Assembly: GCA_947645195.1 (NCBI GenBank)
Contig: CANSGD010001495.1
Coordinates: forward strand, 124,001 to 188,000
Origin: Patellifolia procumbens
Taxonomy: Eukaryota > Streptophyta > Magnoliopsida > Caryophyllales > Amaranthaceae
Length of the DNA stretch: 64,000 nucleotides
Direction: 5' to 3'
Shown: positions 29,901 to 41,180 of the stretch, one piece after another
How positions within the stretch are numbered: the first letter of the stretch is position 1
Layout of the letters: each line of letters begins with the position of its first letter
Notes under the pieces: generated by a model
The model's database searches: none
Told to the model about the DNA's origin: nothing
The model's input: only the letters and a program-made list of their open reading frames with translations
Translations under genes and position numbers: made by a program

Positions 29901-31671
29901 TTGATGAGTGACATTTATATCACTCTAAACCTCTTATTTTCCTTTGATTTGAATCATTTTTCTCCATTATTTTGCAATTTATAGTTTCATTTTGCTCAAT
30001 TCACGTTTTGTTAGTGATTGTAGCTCTTTTGTAGATTTTTAGTCTTTTTGCTCATTTTCTATGACCTTTTTATGCCATTTCATTCGAGTTGTATGCAGTT
30101 ACTATCAAAGTAACCTTTTGATTTACCTACAAAAGCCCAAAAATGCATATACAAGGTGTAGAGCATGAGTAATGAAGGAAGAAAGGCAAAAGGAGGTTAA
30201 GGAAGCAAAATCCACCACGTTTCCATCATATTTTGCACAAGGGTTGACTTACAAAGCTTATATCTCACAAACTAAAAATCATTTGGTAGTGATTTAAGTT
30301 TGAGATTGAAGTTCATCTCAATAAGATTTCCAACAAGAGTCACACGCTTGATTCCGACAAGAAACGAAGGAGTTATGACCTTTACAAGTTCAACTGTTCT
30401 ATGCTGACGGATAGGGTGATCGCGCGATCACCTTACTGACCGCCCGATGTCCCGCCCGATCACCCTTATGGATCGAGCGATCCATCCTGCATTTCTCCTC
30501 AAAGTTCCTGCTTCGTGGTGATCGGGCAATCATCTATGGATCGCCCGATCACTGTGGGTTTGCGGAAATATTTGCTTTTGTTTCTTTTTCCCTTTTTTCC
30601 CTTAGTTGGGGGTTGTATAAATACTCTTTTTACCTAAACTTAGAAAGCAATTCTGATTTTCAAACTTGGAACCTTGAAGACCCTAGTTTAGGGAGGGTTA
30701 GCCTCCATAGCTTAGTTTAGAGAGAAAAGTGAGAAAATTCAAAGAGAGATTGAAGATGGGAGATTCAAGGGTGACAACTTGTATTCAAAGATTCAACAAT
30801 CTATCACTGAGCATTTCTTACTCTATCTATCTATCTTAATTGTTTTTCTTAGATTAATTATTCATGCTTAGTTTAATTATTTATGGTCTATTTTGTTTAG
30901 TTTAATGTTAGATTAATGTTTAGTATCAGGATATTAGTTGTTAATTTCACTAAAGCTCTGATTTTTGTGTTTATGGAGTAGTTTTTTGGGTAGGGTTTGG
31001 GTGAAAACCCAACTATGGTTGATTTTGGGGGTTTGAATATGAAATTAGGAGTTTGATTAAGCTTACTAGTTGATTAATGGCATGATTACTATTTGCTTGC
31101 ATTCTAGTTGGCTACTTGGATGTTTGTTTTATTGATGCCTTAATCAAATCGAGAGAGGAGATTAAGGTTGACATTTATACTATTATCTTGCTTAATTACT
31201 CATGGGAGTGTCATTTGAGTGAGGATTTTGTGGATTGATATTGTGATTATCCCTTGGTTGTATGTTTGAGACCATGAGAGTGGCTTAATTATGTAATCTA
31301 GGTAGTTTTATTCACCCTTGAGAGAAGGCTTAGAGCTAGTTAACAGTCAATAACCTCAATTAGTTGCTTGGTTTTCTTTCCTCCATGTTTCACCCATCAA
31401 ATTCCCTAAATCATGATTGGTTGGTGTTGGATCCCTTTCCCTAATCCTATTTGATCTTTGGTACTTAGTTTTAGTTTAATAGATTTTAGTTGGTAGTTGA
31501 CACTTTTCGATTCCTTTTCGGCCTAACTTATCGTTAAATTAACACATATCAATGTTCCTTAGTCCTTGTGGAAGAATGACCCTTACTTACCACTTTACTT
31601 AGTTTCGTGGTCTAGTTAGGTATTAGTTTGATTTTAGGGGGATTAGTAACGACCTAATTTTCCCTGTATCA
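29901..31671 (+). repeat. 5' LTR of the large Athila-like element
   Basis: TGATGAGTGACATT...CCTGTATCA, 1771 bp. A cluster of GATCGCCCGATCAC-type palindromic motifs at 30410-30555 precedes the TATA box TATAAATAC at 30616-30624. Confidence 0.93.
30616..30624 (+). promoter_or_regulatory. LTR TATA box
   Basis: TATAAATAC about 60 bases downstream of the last GATCGCCCGATCAC motif. Repeated in the 3' LTR at 47848-47856 and, as TATAAATGC, in the diverged internal LTR at about 35455. Confidence 0.75.
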
Positions 31672-31674
31672 AAA

Positions 31675-31692
31675 TGGCGTCGTTGCCGGGGA
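31675..31692 (+). other. Primer binding site, tRNA-Asp type (one mismatch)
   Basis: TGGCGTCGTTGCCGGGGA, differing by one C-to-T from the PBS of the other Athila elements. Confidence 0.92.
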
Positions 31693-31796
31693 GGGTTTTC
31701 AGAAGGCATACCCATTCATGGTTTTCCCTTCTTATTTTATATTCCATATGCTTTGGATTGTATTTTTCTTGTATATGACTAACATATAGGAAAAAG

Positions 31797-31997
31797 ATGA
31801 GTGCAAAGCAAGGAGGATTTGAAAGGAAGGAGTTGGAGTCCAACCGAAATGATGAAGGAAAGATAGAAAAGAGAAAGGAGAGCCCAAGTCCAAGTACAAG
31901 GAACTGGAGTGGAAGAAAAGAAAGACAAAGAATAAAAATGAAAAGGAAGCCCAAGCCCAAAAAAGAAAGGAAAAGAGAAGAAGAGAATCAAGCCTAG
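31797..31997 (+). CDS. Short basic ORF after the PBS leader, function unknown
   Basis: 66 codons, very rich in Lys, Arg, Glu and Ser (RKERQRIKMKRKPKPKKERK). It starts ~105 bases after the PBS where gag would begin, then runs into the diverged LTR sequence. It may be a gag N-terminal remnant or chance purine-rich sequence. No family recognised. Confidence 0.25.
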   Translation: MSAKQGGFERKELESNRNDEGKIEKRKESPSPSTRNWSGRKERQRIKMKRKPKPKKERKREEENQA

Positions 31998-32132
31998 CCG
32001 GATCCATCAGCAGATCGCACGATCCACCCGGTGATCGCCCAAAGCCTCGCCTGATCACCATAGTGATTCCCGATCACGGCTGTGTTTCTTCCCAGAGTTC
32101 CTGCCTCATGGTAATCAGGCGATCACCACTAT

Positions 32133-33322
32133 TGTAACACCCCGCCCAAACCAAACCCTTATTATATTAATAAAACTCGTTTGAGGGGAAATCAACGAGG
32201 GTTCGATTCGGATGGAGCGTTACCGCCGCACTCAACTCCTTGAAATTAAGTGCAAGGCTAAGTAACTAAAACATATTCATTCCAAACTTAAAAATCCTTA
32301 CAACCAAATTAAACTAGTTCGTTAAGTACTAAATACAAAGTGTTTCAGAGTTCCAGCGGAAGCAAAATATTAAACTAGGTGGATGATAACTTCTAGTTGA
32401 TCTCTCATAATTCCCCTCGATCACCCACCTGCAAATAATCATTGAAAAAGACAAGAGAGACAAGCTCCCAAAAATCAGATAAACCGAGTAATTCCAACTC
32501 CATCCCGTAAAATACTTAATTTGAAAATACTTTGTGAAAGTAATAGGTTAATAGAGTCGAAAGGATAGCATATATACATATATTAATACAATTAATAATC
32601 ACATAAGTGCATACATGTATATATAAGATTAATTATCACATAATTTTAATTAATTCAATAATTCAGTATTAACCGATTATTTAAGGAGAGGAAAGAGAAC
32701 GCCAGTATGCCACGGACACCCTGTAACAACTTACTACAATAGTATGAGTCAGGGAAACCTGTAACAACTCACTCTAGGCCGGAGAGACTCCTGTAACTAC
32801 CTACAAATCATATTGGCCGTAATAACAGAGTCCCTAGTGTGCACACCTCTTGTAACTTGGAACACATCAAGATAGAAGGAAGACAAATAACAGAAACATG
32901 AGCATAGTAACAAAAGAACTTGTAGGTGGCCGCTGAACCTTCCCATATAGGGCAACCTGTTCATCATTTCCCTCCGATATTTCACTTTAAGTGATTAATA
33001 GGATTTACTTCAAGTTATCACATATCACATATTCACTTATGCATCGTTCATTTAATCAAGAGTGAAAATCGTTACTCAAATTCCATAACTCATTTCATAC
33101 ATAGCTAATTCCGATAGCATATCCATATTCTCAACCATCACTTGGTTACATTAACTCATAATCATTTCCATATGTTCATCACAATGTCAACTTCCGTTTA
33201 TAACTTCCATATTAATAACAACGATTATAATAATAAGAATGATAATAATAACTATAATAATAATAATTCCAATAATAACCATAATAATAATAATAATAAT
33301 GATAATAATTCCAACGATAACC

Positions 33323-33380
<58 letters not shown>

Positions 33381-35371
33381 TAATAATAATAACAAAATCA
33401 TGTCGAGTTAATTACTATGTTAAACAACGTTATAAAAGTCATTGTCATAGTCCATAATCAAACTTCCATATTCACGGTTCATGATAAAGATCCATTCTTG
33501 TTATCCATTCCATTACTCATAATTCATACTTTAAATTAATAATCATGACCCATAATCAATATCCACATATTAACTTTATTATCACATAATCACATGATTA
33601 ATTCACATAATCTCAAGGTTAAATCGTTTTATTCTACGGAATCTACTTGTGGATGAACATTGGTAATTACGTAATCCATATTTTAATTAAAATAGTCACA
33701 CAATTATATCTTTTATTTCTAACGGGACCTATGTTTATATGGACATTGAAATTACCTCTTGTAGCGTGTCCGAAGTTAATCCACGAGTTGATCGCACTCT
33801 TGATAATCTTCTTCTACTAGATAGGAGTCTACAATTAAACGAAATCTATAATTAGTTTCCTAAATAACCCCTTATGATTTTATAAATAAATAACTTAAAT
33901 AATTTAAATAACTTAAAGAAACTTATTATTTACTTCAATGAAGTTTATAAATCAAAGTTTAAGTTTCTCGAATTTATTTATAAAAATTATTTTAAGTACT
34001 TAAACATGATTTCAACTCTAATATTTATTTAAATTGAACGTTATAAATAATTTAAATAAACATAGAAAATCAACTTCAATATATTCATTATTTTATTTTA
34101 TAAACTTAGAAATATTTTTAAGTTATGAAAATTTGATAAAATCATTAATAGTAATAATAAACTTAGAATGAAAGTTTTATTTTAATTAAACAAAACAAAC
34201 TAACAAGGAAGGATGGGTCATTTATTTAAAGTGTTGGGTTAACTTAAGAACTAAAATCTGACTTGGGAGGGAGTAAGTTTGGGCTTGGGTCCATTAAAAA
34301 TAAAAAGGGAGTAGGCTTTGGGTTAGTTTATTTGGGTTATTTGGGTTTAAGTGGAAACAAAACAAGAGAAGGAAATAAAAGAAACAATAGAAGAGGAAAG
34401 AAGATAAGGAAAAACAGAGGAGGGGTGTGGCTGCCGGATTTTGTGCCGGTTTCCAGCGGCATGGCGGTGGTCGGAGGGTGGCCGCAGTAGCTGGGCGTGC
34501 GGCCGGCTTGGGTGGCAGCAAGGGGTGGCGTTTTGGGTGGCTGGGATTGAAAAGGAGGGGTACGAAAAGGGAGGGGGAGGTGCGTTTTTGGTGGGCTGCT
34601 GCTGATGCGCGGCGGCGGTTGTTGGGGTGGTTCAGGTTTTGGTTGTGGTGGTGTAAGTGGTGGAGCTTTGGGTGGTATTTTAATGGTGGTTTTTATTATT
34701 TTATTTTCTTAATTTTTTTCAAAACCAATATCAGAATTTTAGAGGGGAGAAAGAAGAGAGTGAAGCAAACCTTGAATGTGATTTGCTTGAGTTCTTGGGT
34801 GGGTATGGATAGGGTATTTATAGGCCAAATTTCTCATTTGAGTTTGAATGGTCAAGAACCATTGATGAGGATAGGATGTAGGGGTTGAAGAGAGGATTGC
34901 TTTCTTGACTCAATTGTGTAAGTTGATCAGATTTTTGAGTGGAAAAATCTGATTTTTGCAAGTGGGAAGTTATGGGTTTGCTTGAGGTTTTGGAGAAACC
35001 ATTACTATGGTTGTTAGGTGAAGGAGGAAGATGATGATGGAGGGTGATAAACTATAAGTGGTCATGATAAGCTATGGGAGTGATAAGGGCATGTGTAGTA
35101 ATTTTAAATCAAGCTTGTTAAAAAGTTGTACATCAAATTAGCTAAGTACATAAAATGACATTCTAATGAATTAAATTTCAAAATGCTTCTTTAAAATAAT
35201 TTCAATATGAAATAATAACATTAATAATAGAAATAATATTATATCATTAAAATAATAAATGTTTTTCAAAAAATTTAAAATAATTCCAAATAAATTAAAG
35301 AAAATTCATATTGATACGTTTTTAATTTAAATAAAATAATTTATTAATTTATCAAAATTCGGGGTATTACA
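32133..35371 (-). mobile_element. Solo LTR, 3.2 kb, Ty3/Gypsy type
   Basis: On minus it reads TGTAATACCCCGAATTTT...GGGCGGGGTGTTACA, with perfect target duplication ACTAT (32128-32132, 35372-35376). The start matches that of the solo LTR at 55989 (TGTAACACCCCGAATTTT). No coding domains. A CCTATAAATACCC TATA-like motif on minus lies at about 34814-34826. It contains an AAT microsatellite and a small CTGTAAC repeat cluster (32722-32806). The lineage is not certain; long TGTAACACCCC-type LTRs occur in chromoviruses such as Tekay/Del. Confidence 0.8.
33222..33386. repeat. (AAT)n microsatellite
   Basis: Long imperfect AATAATAAT run with CCATAA interruptions, purest at 33328-33378. It explains the poly-Asn and poly-Ile frames seen here. 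Confidence 0.95.
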
Positions 35372-36577
35372 ACTATGGATCGCCCGATCACTGCGGGTTT
35401 GCGGAAAGAATCTATTTTATTTTTTTTTTCCTTTTTGCCCTTAGTTGGGGGTTGTATAAATGCCTTTTTGACCTAAAATTAAAATATTCTGATTTCCCTT
35501 TTTGAACTCTAGAGAGCTATTGAGAGGTTAGACTTTTGAGTGAGCTTTGGGTGTTCTTCAAGGTCTTTAATGGTGATTTGAAGAAGAATTTCAGATTTTT
35601 GAGAAGTATTAATGAAGCTTTAGTAACTTTTCTTCTGTTTGCTCTCATTTATTGCCTTACTTTATCATTTATTCTTGTTTTTACTTTGTTAGTAGTTTCA
35701 ATATCACTCATGCTCAATGAAGTCTTAGTCTTAGTTGCCCTTTTTCACTTGTTTATGTTCTTCTTTATTGCAAACATTGAGTATGAATGAAAAAGGTTTG
35801 ATTTTTGGTTTACTAATCCCCTATTTGCATTGTAGAACTAGTTTAGTTAATATGAGAACCAACTTTGAGTAGTCTTTTAGTTAAGGGGTTGGGTGAATGT
35901 GCAATGGATATTGTTTCATGATATGAGGCCCTAAATTAGTATGTTTAGTGGGTTGGGTTAGCAAATCCATTAATTCGTTGACTAAGGTGAAGTTGAAAGG
36001 CCTAACCTTAAATCAATGGGCTAATGGATTGCCCTTTAGGTGTAGATTGTTGAGATATACAATGAAGTTGGAATTGCTATCTCTAAGTAAGGTTGAGTGA
36101 GAAATCCCACCTTTCTTAGAGTCTCAACCCGTTCAACATCCGAAAGGCGAGATTGGGTTGAACGTAGCTAATTTCGACCTCATGTTTCATTATTGACTAT
36201 CTAACCCTTAATTGAGAGTGTTGTATCACCTTGAGCATCGTTGAAAGAGGAGTTCATGGTTGCAACGTCTTAATTCAATCCCCTATCACATACTCCTTTA
36301 ATCTCATTTTGTAAATCAATTTCATTGCATTGGATCCGTATCACCCCCAAACACCTTTTTCCATCGATTTACAACCCTTTTATTTGACTTATTAGTGATA
36401 ATTGAGTTCGAAATCAATCAACTTCTTCTCTTCGATTTAGCTTACATATTCACTTACGTGCTTAGTGTCTAGTCTAGTCTCTGAGGATCTTAACCCTTAC
36501 TTGCCACGTACTCGTATCTGGTTAGTTAAGATTGATTTGGAGTTTTTGTCTAGCGATGCAAAAATTCTCTATCAAAA

Positions 36578-36595
36578 TGGCGCCGTTGCCGGGGA
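36578..36595 (+). other. Second primer binding site, tRNA-Asp type
   Basis: Perfect TGGCGCCGTTGCCGGGGA, three bases after the end of the diverged internal LTR. Confidence 0.93.
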
Positions 36596-36712
36596 CTTCG
36601 GCTAACATTGATTGGTGTTGATTAGATAAGTCTAGGCCTTTTGTAAGTATTTATTTATCTTTATTTGATTTCTTTCTCTTTTGTTATCTTTATTAAAAAA
36701 AATATTGAAAAA

Positions 36713-37111
36713 ATGACAATCTTTTCCCAACCCCAATATGAACATGAAGTATTTTGGAGGTATTATTGGAGGTTTGGTGATTCTCTTGGTTGTGAGCATA
36801 GTTTTGAAAAATGGGAAATATGTGATATCATGTTTGAGGGTCTAAATAAAGAAACTAGAAGGGTGGTAGAGTCTATGTCTATTTGTGACTTTCATGCTCC
36901 ATCTTTGGATGAGGCTTGGAGTCTATTTGAGTGGTTGGCTAGCATTACGAATGGGAATTGTCAACGTATACGAATCAAAAACTTGAAAATCTCTCTAGTT
37001 ATGAACCCTAGACTTGTATTTCTCCCCCCTCTTTCTCTCACTTGGATGAAGTATATTCTAATGCTAATGTTGTACGTGCATCTCATGAATTGTCTTCAAA
37101 CCCTTGCATGA
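36713..37111 (+). pseudogene. Gag-like remnant
   Basis: ATG 36713 begins an ~80-residue region resembling the end of an Athila-type Retrotrans_gag domain: IMFEGLNKETRRVVESM, then LDEAWSLFEWLASITN, parallel to the FYNGL...A-DEGYDFLANLAAN block of intact Athila gags. The upstream capsid part is missing. After about 36975 the frame becomes implausible, and the adjacent frame from ~37024 appears to be its continuation. Confidence 0.6.
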
Positions 37112-37917
37112 ATTCCTATGATCAATCTTATGCTCCCAATGATGAATCTCATATGCTTGATTGTGAATCCCTTCTCCAATTTGATTCTCAAATTGACCCC
37201 CCACCTATTGATGATCCTCTTTTGCAATTGGAAATTGGTTTGAAATTGCTTAGAGAAAAATTGGGTTATAATGACATTTTTGAATTTAATTATGTTGATT
37301 CGATAGATGTCAAAAATGATAATCAATTGGGAAAGAGTAGCATAGAGCTTGAGGATGGTTCTAAAGTTTTGATGAATAATGGAGAAGTTCTTGAGGATAA
37401 GTCATTGATGGAAGAAGTCTTCCCTCCTAAGTCTTGTGATGTGAGTGAAGTGGTTAGTGAAAGCCTTGTTTCTATACCTTTCCCTCATGTTCCATTGGCA
37501 AGAAGGATTGACCTTATTCCCCCTATTTCCATTTTATTTCCATTCTCATCTCTCAAAATTCCAAATCTAGGTGAGATTCTTGCCTCTTTTGACCTTCAAG
37601 TGCCCGATTCTTTTATTGTTAAAGAGAGGAGTGAGATTGCTACCAAAAAAGATTTTATAGAGGAGAGTTTGCCATCTTATTCATCTTTTTCTTCTTATTT
37701 TGATTCTTGTTTTTCTTACTTCTTTGTTTTTCCTTTTAATCCTTCTTCTTTTTGGGATCCATCTCCTCATTTGCATAGAGTTGCATTGCACTTTATTCAC
37801 ATTTTGCATTTTGTTATTGCATACTTAATAAGAATGGAAATGTGCGCTAGTGCATTTGACAAACTCTTGCGATCGTTGAATTGCTATTTACTAACAAGGT
37901 CGAGCTACGAACCTTAA
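37024..37917 (+). CDS. Unknown acidic ORF in the Athila-like element
   Basis: About 295 codons open from the last stop at ~37010; the best-supported start is not clear because it overlaps the gag-like frame. It is Asp/Glu/Ser-rich in the first two thirds (SYDQSYAPNDESHMLDC, QFDSQIDPPPIDDPLLQLE). An aromatic, hydrophobic stretch near residues 215-260 (SYFDSCFSYFFVFPF) could be a membrane segment or chance T-rich coding. It is followed by the motif seen after pol in related elements (CGGGAAGTAACCCATG, 37929-37944). I recognise no domain. It occupies the place of pol in a non-autonomous element. Confidence 0.45.
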   Translation, partial: PPSFSHLDEVYSNANVVRASHELSSNPCMNSYDQSYAPNDESHMLDCESLLQFDSQIDPPPIDDPLLQLEIGLKLLREKLGYNDIFEFNYVDSIDVKNDNQLGKSSIELEDGSKVLMNNGEVLEDKSLMEEVFPPKSCDVSEVVSESLVSIPFPHVPLARRIDLIPPISILFPFSSLKIPNLGEILASFDLQVPDSFIVKERSEIATKKDFIEESLPSYSSFSSYFDSCFSYFFVFPFNPSSFWDPSPHLHRVALHFIHILHFVIAYLIRMEMCASAFDKLLRSLNCYLLTRSSYEP

Positions 37918-39484
37918 ACAAGCCTTTGTCGGGAAGTAACCCATGTTTTATTGCTTTTATTTTTACTTATGTTTTTTTCTTCTTCCTTCAATATTTATTT
38001 AGGTACATATTTTTAGCAAGATTCATTCTCTATAGCATACGAAAAACAAACATGGTTTTGAAGAAGGTTGATTAGCAAGGGAATAATTGGGTCATTTACG
38101 GGTATTTACGCCCACCTACTATCCGGTAGCATCCTTCCTTCTCTCTTTTTCTAATGATTTATGTTTTGTGGGACATATGTTTGTTGGTTGAATGTTTTTT
38201 CTCCCCTCCCTCCATTAATTCCATATTTTAAGCATTGAGGACAATGCTTCATTTAAGTTTGGGGGGATAACTATTCGATTGCTTAGGGGAGATATATGTA
38301 TATACTTTTTTTTCTTTATATTTTCAATAAATTCCAAAACCCAAAAATATATTTTTTTCCTCTTCTCTTTTTCTTTCTTTTCTTATCTTTCATTTTTTTC
38401 CCTTTTTTTGGGAGAACTTTTTTTTTTTGAAAAATAAAAAAAAAATAAAAATGGAATTAACAAAACCCAAGAAAAAGCTAAAATTCAAGGCTACTTTCTT
38501 TGAAGAGTTTTTGATGACCCAAGTAAGCGGAAATGAATGCAATTATGTGAGCTAATAAAGTTTGGAACATGTGTAGATTAGGGAGTTTTGCGATGAATTA
38601 AACTTTGTTGCTAAGCAGTCAAAAGCAAATAGCTCCGAAACGAAAACGACTGAATTCTCCTTAAATAAGTCACTTAGTTCTATCATTCATGCTATAGGAA
38701 TTCCTTACTTGGTTCCCCTAACTTGGTCCCCTAGTGCATTTGAGATATACCCCAAATAACTTAGCATTTTCGCCACCCTCATAAAAATAGTTACATGAAA
38801 AAGGCTAGTAGCCTCAAAAAAAATCAAATGAAAAAGAAACAAATAGAAAAAATGCATATTTTCAATAAGAGTTCCGAAAGGGTGGTTAGTAACCAAGGTC
38901 CTAGCGCATTCCAATGCTCAAGTGGGGGTTTGAAAAAGTGAAGTAGAACTCCCTAGTGGCGACGAGATCATTGCGGCTTGAGTATGAATGCTTTTCCTTC
39001 TAGTGCATCTCCGACCGAGTACTTGGTACCGTGCCTGAGAAACATATCTGCCTCGTGAGTGGACGGACCGCACAAAGAGGGCGAAGGCTAAGCCCCGCAC
39101 TCCTTGGTAGTTGCATCACTTTTTCCATATCTTCATCTCCATAATAATGAAAATGCTAAGTTTGGGGCAAAATCTTCCGCACATTGAGGACTAGAGTTAC
39201 TTGAGCCGGTTTTCTCATCCTATACATGAGTTTGTGAACTAAGTGACCCTTGGAGCAATGGCGTTGGAAGTAGTGGAAGAGTTAGAGGATTTGGTTAATT
39301 TACACCTTAGTTTAGCTCATCGCATAACCTCCTTCTCTACTCATGTGTTGTGTTGGAATTGAAAGAAAACATTCTCATATATGCTTGCTTGTGGTCCGCT
39401 CTTAACTCCATCTGTCACACCTTGGTGATGTTTCCATTCTTGGGTTGTTGCTTGTTTGAGGTTGTGTTGGGCTTTGTCGGTATG
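37918..39484 (+). other. Noncoding interior of the Athila-like element
   Basis: Contains GCATTGAGGACAATGC (38233-38248), then AAGTTTGGGGGGATAA (38255-38270), and a second similar GTTTGGGGCAAAATC...ACATTGAGGACTAG at 39160-39193. These resemble PPT-adjacent motifs of Athila/Tat elements. T-rich and A-rich tracts lie at 38300-38470. No ORF credible. Confidence 0.55.
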
Positions 39485-39797
39485 TGATATCACGTATTTA
39501 TATAGAGTTTTCTCCCTTATTTACAAGCTAATTTGGGCGTCATTGGAGCTCTTGGGAGCTATTTTGTGCTAACTATCGTATATAGTTGTGGTTTTGTATT
39601 TTAGTGTTGAATTGCAGGTTTTAGGGAGTTTTCTCCTTATTCCCGAGCCATTTGGAAGCAACCACAGCTTTACGAGATGTTACGAGGCACGTAGGAAGGC
39701 TCACGAGTTCTATGGGTAGTTTAGGAGGCCCCAAGACCTCTAAATGTGAAGAATAGAGAGCCAAAGAGTCAAAAAGGAGGTTTCCGTGCTTTGATCG

Positions 39798-40090
39798 GGC
39801 AGAAATGGCCCGATCGGGCGAATATCATGTACCCAGGCCCGATCGGGTGTTCGCCGCCCTACCCGATCGGGTGGGATGCTCATAGCTCTTGTTGTGACGC
39901 TGCTTGTGAGGCGAACATGCTAGGCTCGTTTGTCGCCTGGCCCGATCGGGTGGCTGCCCACGGCCCGATCGGGTGGGCCGTAAAACTTGGATTGCTGCTT
40001 CGCTGCTACTATACGAAGGCCCAGGAGCGCAGATTGAAGACTTTGTACGTCGACCCGATCGGGTACTGTGCTCGGGCCCGATCGGGTCTG
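39798..40090. repeat. CCCGATCGGG palindrome array (5' LTR)
   Basis: Seven perfect CCCGATCGGG copies, the last ending about 65 bases before the TATA box. Confidence 0.9.
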
Positions 40091-40149
40091 GTGCATTTAT
40101 CGCGAATTTCGTCTTTTGCTTCCTATTTTTAATTAGACTTGAGGGGTAT

Positions 40150-40158
40150 TATAAATAC
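40150..40158 (+). promoter_or_regulatory. LTR TATA box
   Basis: TATAAATAC within GGGGTATTATAAATACC. The same site in the 3' LTR is 45986-45994. Confidence 0.8.
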
Positions 40159-41047
40159 CTTTTTTCCTCATTATTTAGAGACATCTTTTTATTCATCTTT
40201 CATTAGCTTTAGACTAGTTTTATTCTTCATTGTTCTTAGTTCAATTCAAACACTTTAGATTAATTTAGAGGTGATCAAACCTATTTCAATTTCAATAAAG
40301 TTCCTGCTTTCCGTCAGTTGGTACTCTTCTCTACTCTTTATCTCTTTAATTACTTTGATTGCTTAGTTTATTTATTTAATTGTTCATGATGCAATTGTTA
40401 GGGTTTCATATTAGTTTTGTCGCTATTAATTTGATCATGTCTGAGTAGTCTCTTTCTAGGGTGTTAGATAGGAAAGCCATGTTTATACCATGATTGTGAT
40501 TTAGACTCTTATTGATTTCTAGGGCTTGATTGGGGTGATTGTGATGTGGTTTGTTCTTTATTGAGTAATCAACGTTATTGCGCAGTTTCGTTGGTTGCTT
40601 GTGGTTAATAGTTGTTTGCACAGATCCGTCTTACGACTAGAGGCCTAGGACACGTCAGTAGTTCTGATTACGTTAGTGAACATGCGGCGTATGTTGAACT
40701 ATGAGCGTTGAGTCTTAACCATAGCTCAACATAGGCTCTAATCCCCCGACTCTTGACTTAGGTTTTGGTAGTAGTTGACCCTATTTGATTGGTATAAGCA
40801 TGGTGGACCGACCTAATACCCTAGACTTTTATTCCATAGTTTAATCCTCGATTTATTCGGTTTTTTGTAGTCTATTCTTTAGTTTAATTATTTCTTCCCT
40901 GATTTCATCTGGAGTAGCTGAATCGGTTGAATATTAATTTAGAAACTCTGTCTCCCTGTGGATTCGACCCTGCTTCCACTGACTACCTAGTTAGAGGTCC
41001 GTAGGTTTATTTTTGATTAGGTGATACGACTTTAGCTTATCAAATTT

Positions 41048-41065
41048 TGGCGCCGTTGCCGGGGA
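41048..41065 (+). other. Primer binding site, tRNA-Asp type
   Basis: Perfect TGGCGCCGTTGCCGGGGA five bases after the 5' LTR. Confidence 0.95.
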
Positions 41066-41113
41066 GACGGCTAGTTCTCTAAGTTTTTATTTGATTATTT
41101 GGTCTACTTCTCT

Positions 41114-41150
41114 GTACCTCGTTGGAACTTCATTGTTGCAATTGAGGTAC
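41114..41150 (+). other. Leader stem-loop downstream of the PBS
   Basis: GTACCTC (41114-41120) pairs with GAGGTAC (41144-41150), with a partial inner stem TTGGAAC/GTTGCAA. Same position as the stem at 15744-15775 but with different base pairs at the outer stem. Confidence 0.6.
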
Positions 41151-41180
41151 GCTTTACTGCTGCTTTTTTGTTTCTTTTAT

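Larger units (their letters stand above)
31998..36574 (+). repeat. Second, diverged Athila-like LTR inside the element (split by a solo LTR)
   Basis: 31998-32132 plus 35377-36574 align by eye with the 5' LTR from its palindromic motifs onward: CGCCCGATCACTGCGGGTTTGCGG, the CCCTTAGTTGGGGGTTGTATAAAT block, and an end in CTCTATCA directly before a perfect tRNA-Asp PBS. Its start could not be located. Confidence 0.7.
39485..41042 (+). repeat. 5' LTR of the Gag-protease Athila element
   Basis: TGATATCACGTATTT...CTTATCA, 1558 bp. The 3' LTR is about 45 bp longer because of changes within the palindrome array, plus roughly a dozen substitutions by eye. Confidence 0.95.

Noticed and set aside
31732..32061. 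Hydrophobic Phe/Leu-rich minus-strand ORFs
   Set aside because: Antisense of a purine-rich stretch; no family similarity recognised.
33142..33457. Poly-Asn and poly-Ile open frames
   Set aside because: They are translations of the AAT microsatellite.
34263..34888. Gly/Trp-rich ORFs in the solo LTR
   Set aside because: GC-rich low-complexity LTR sequence with frames open on both strands; no domain.
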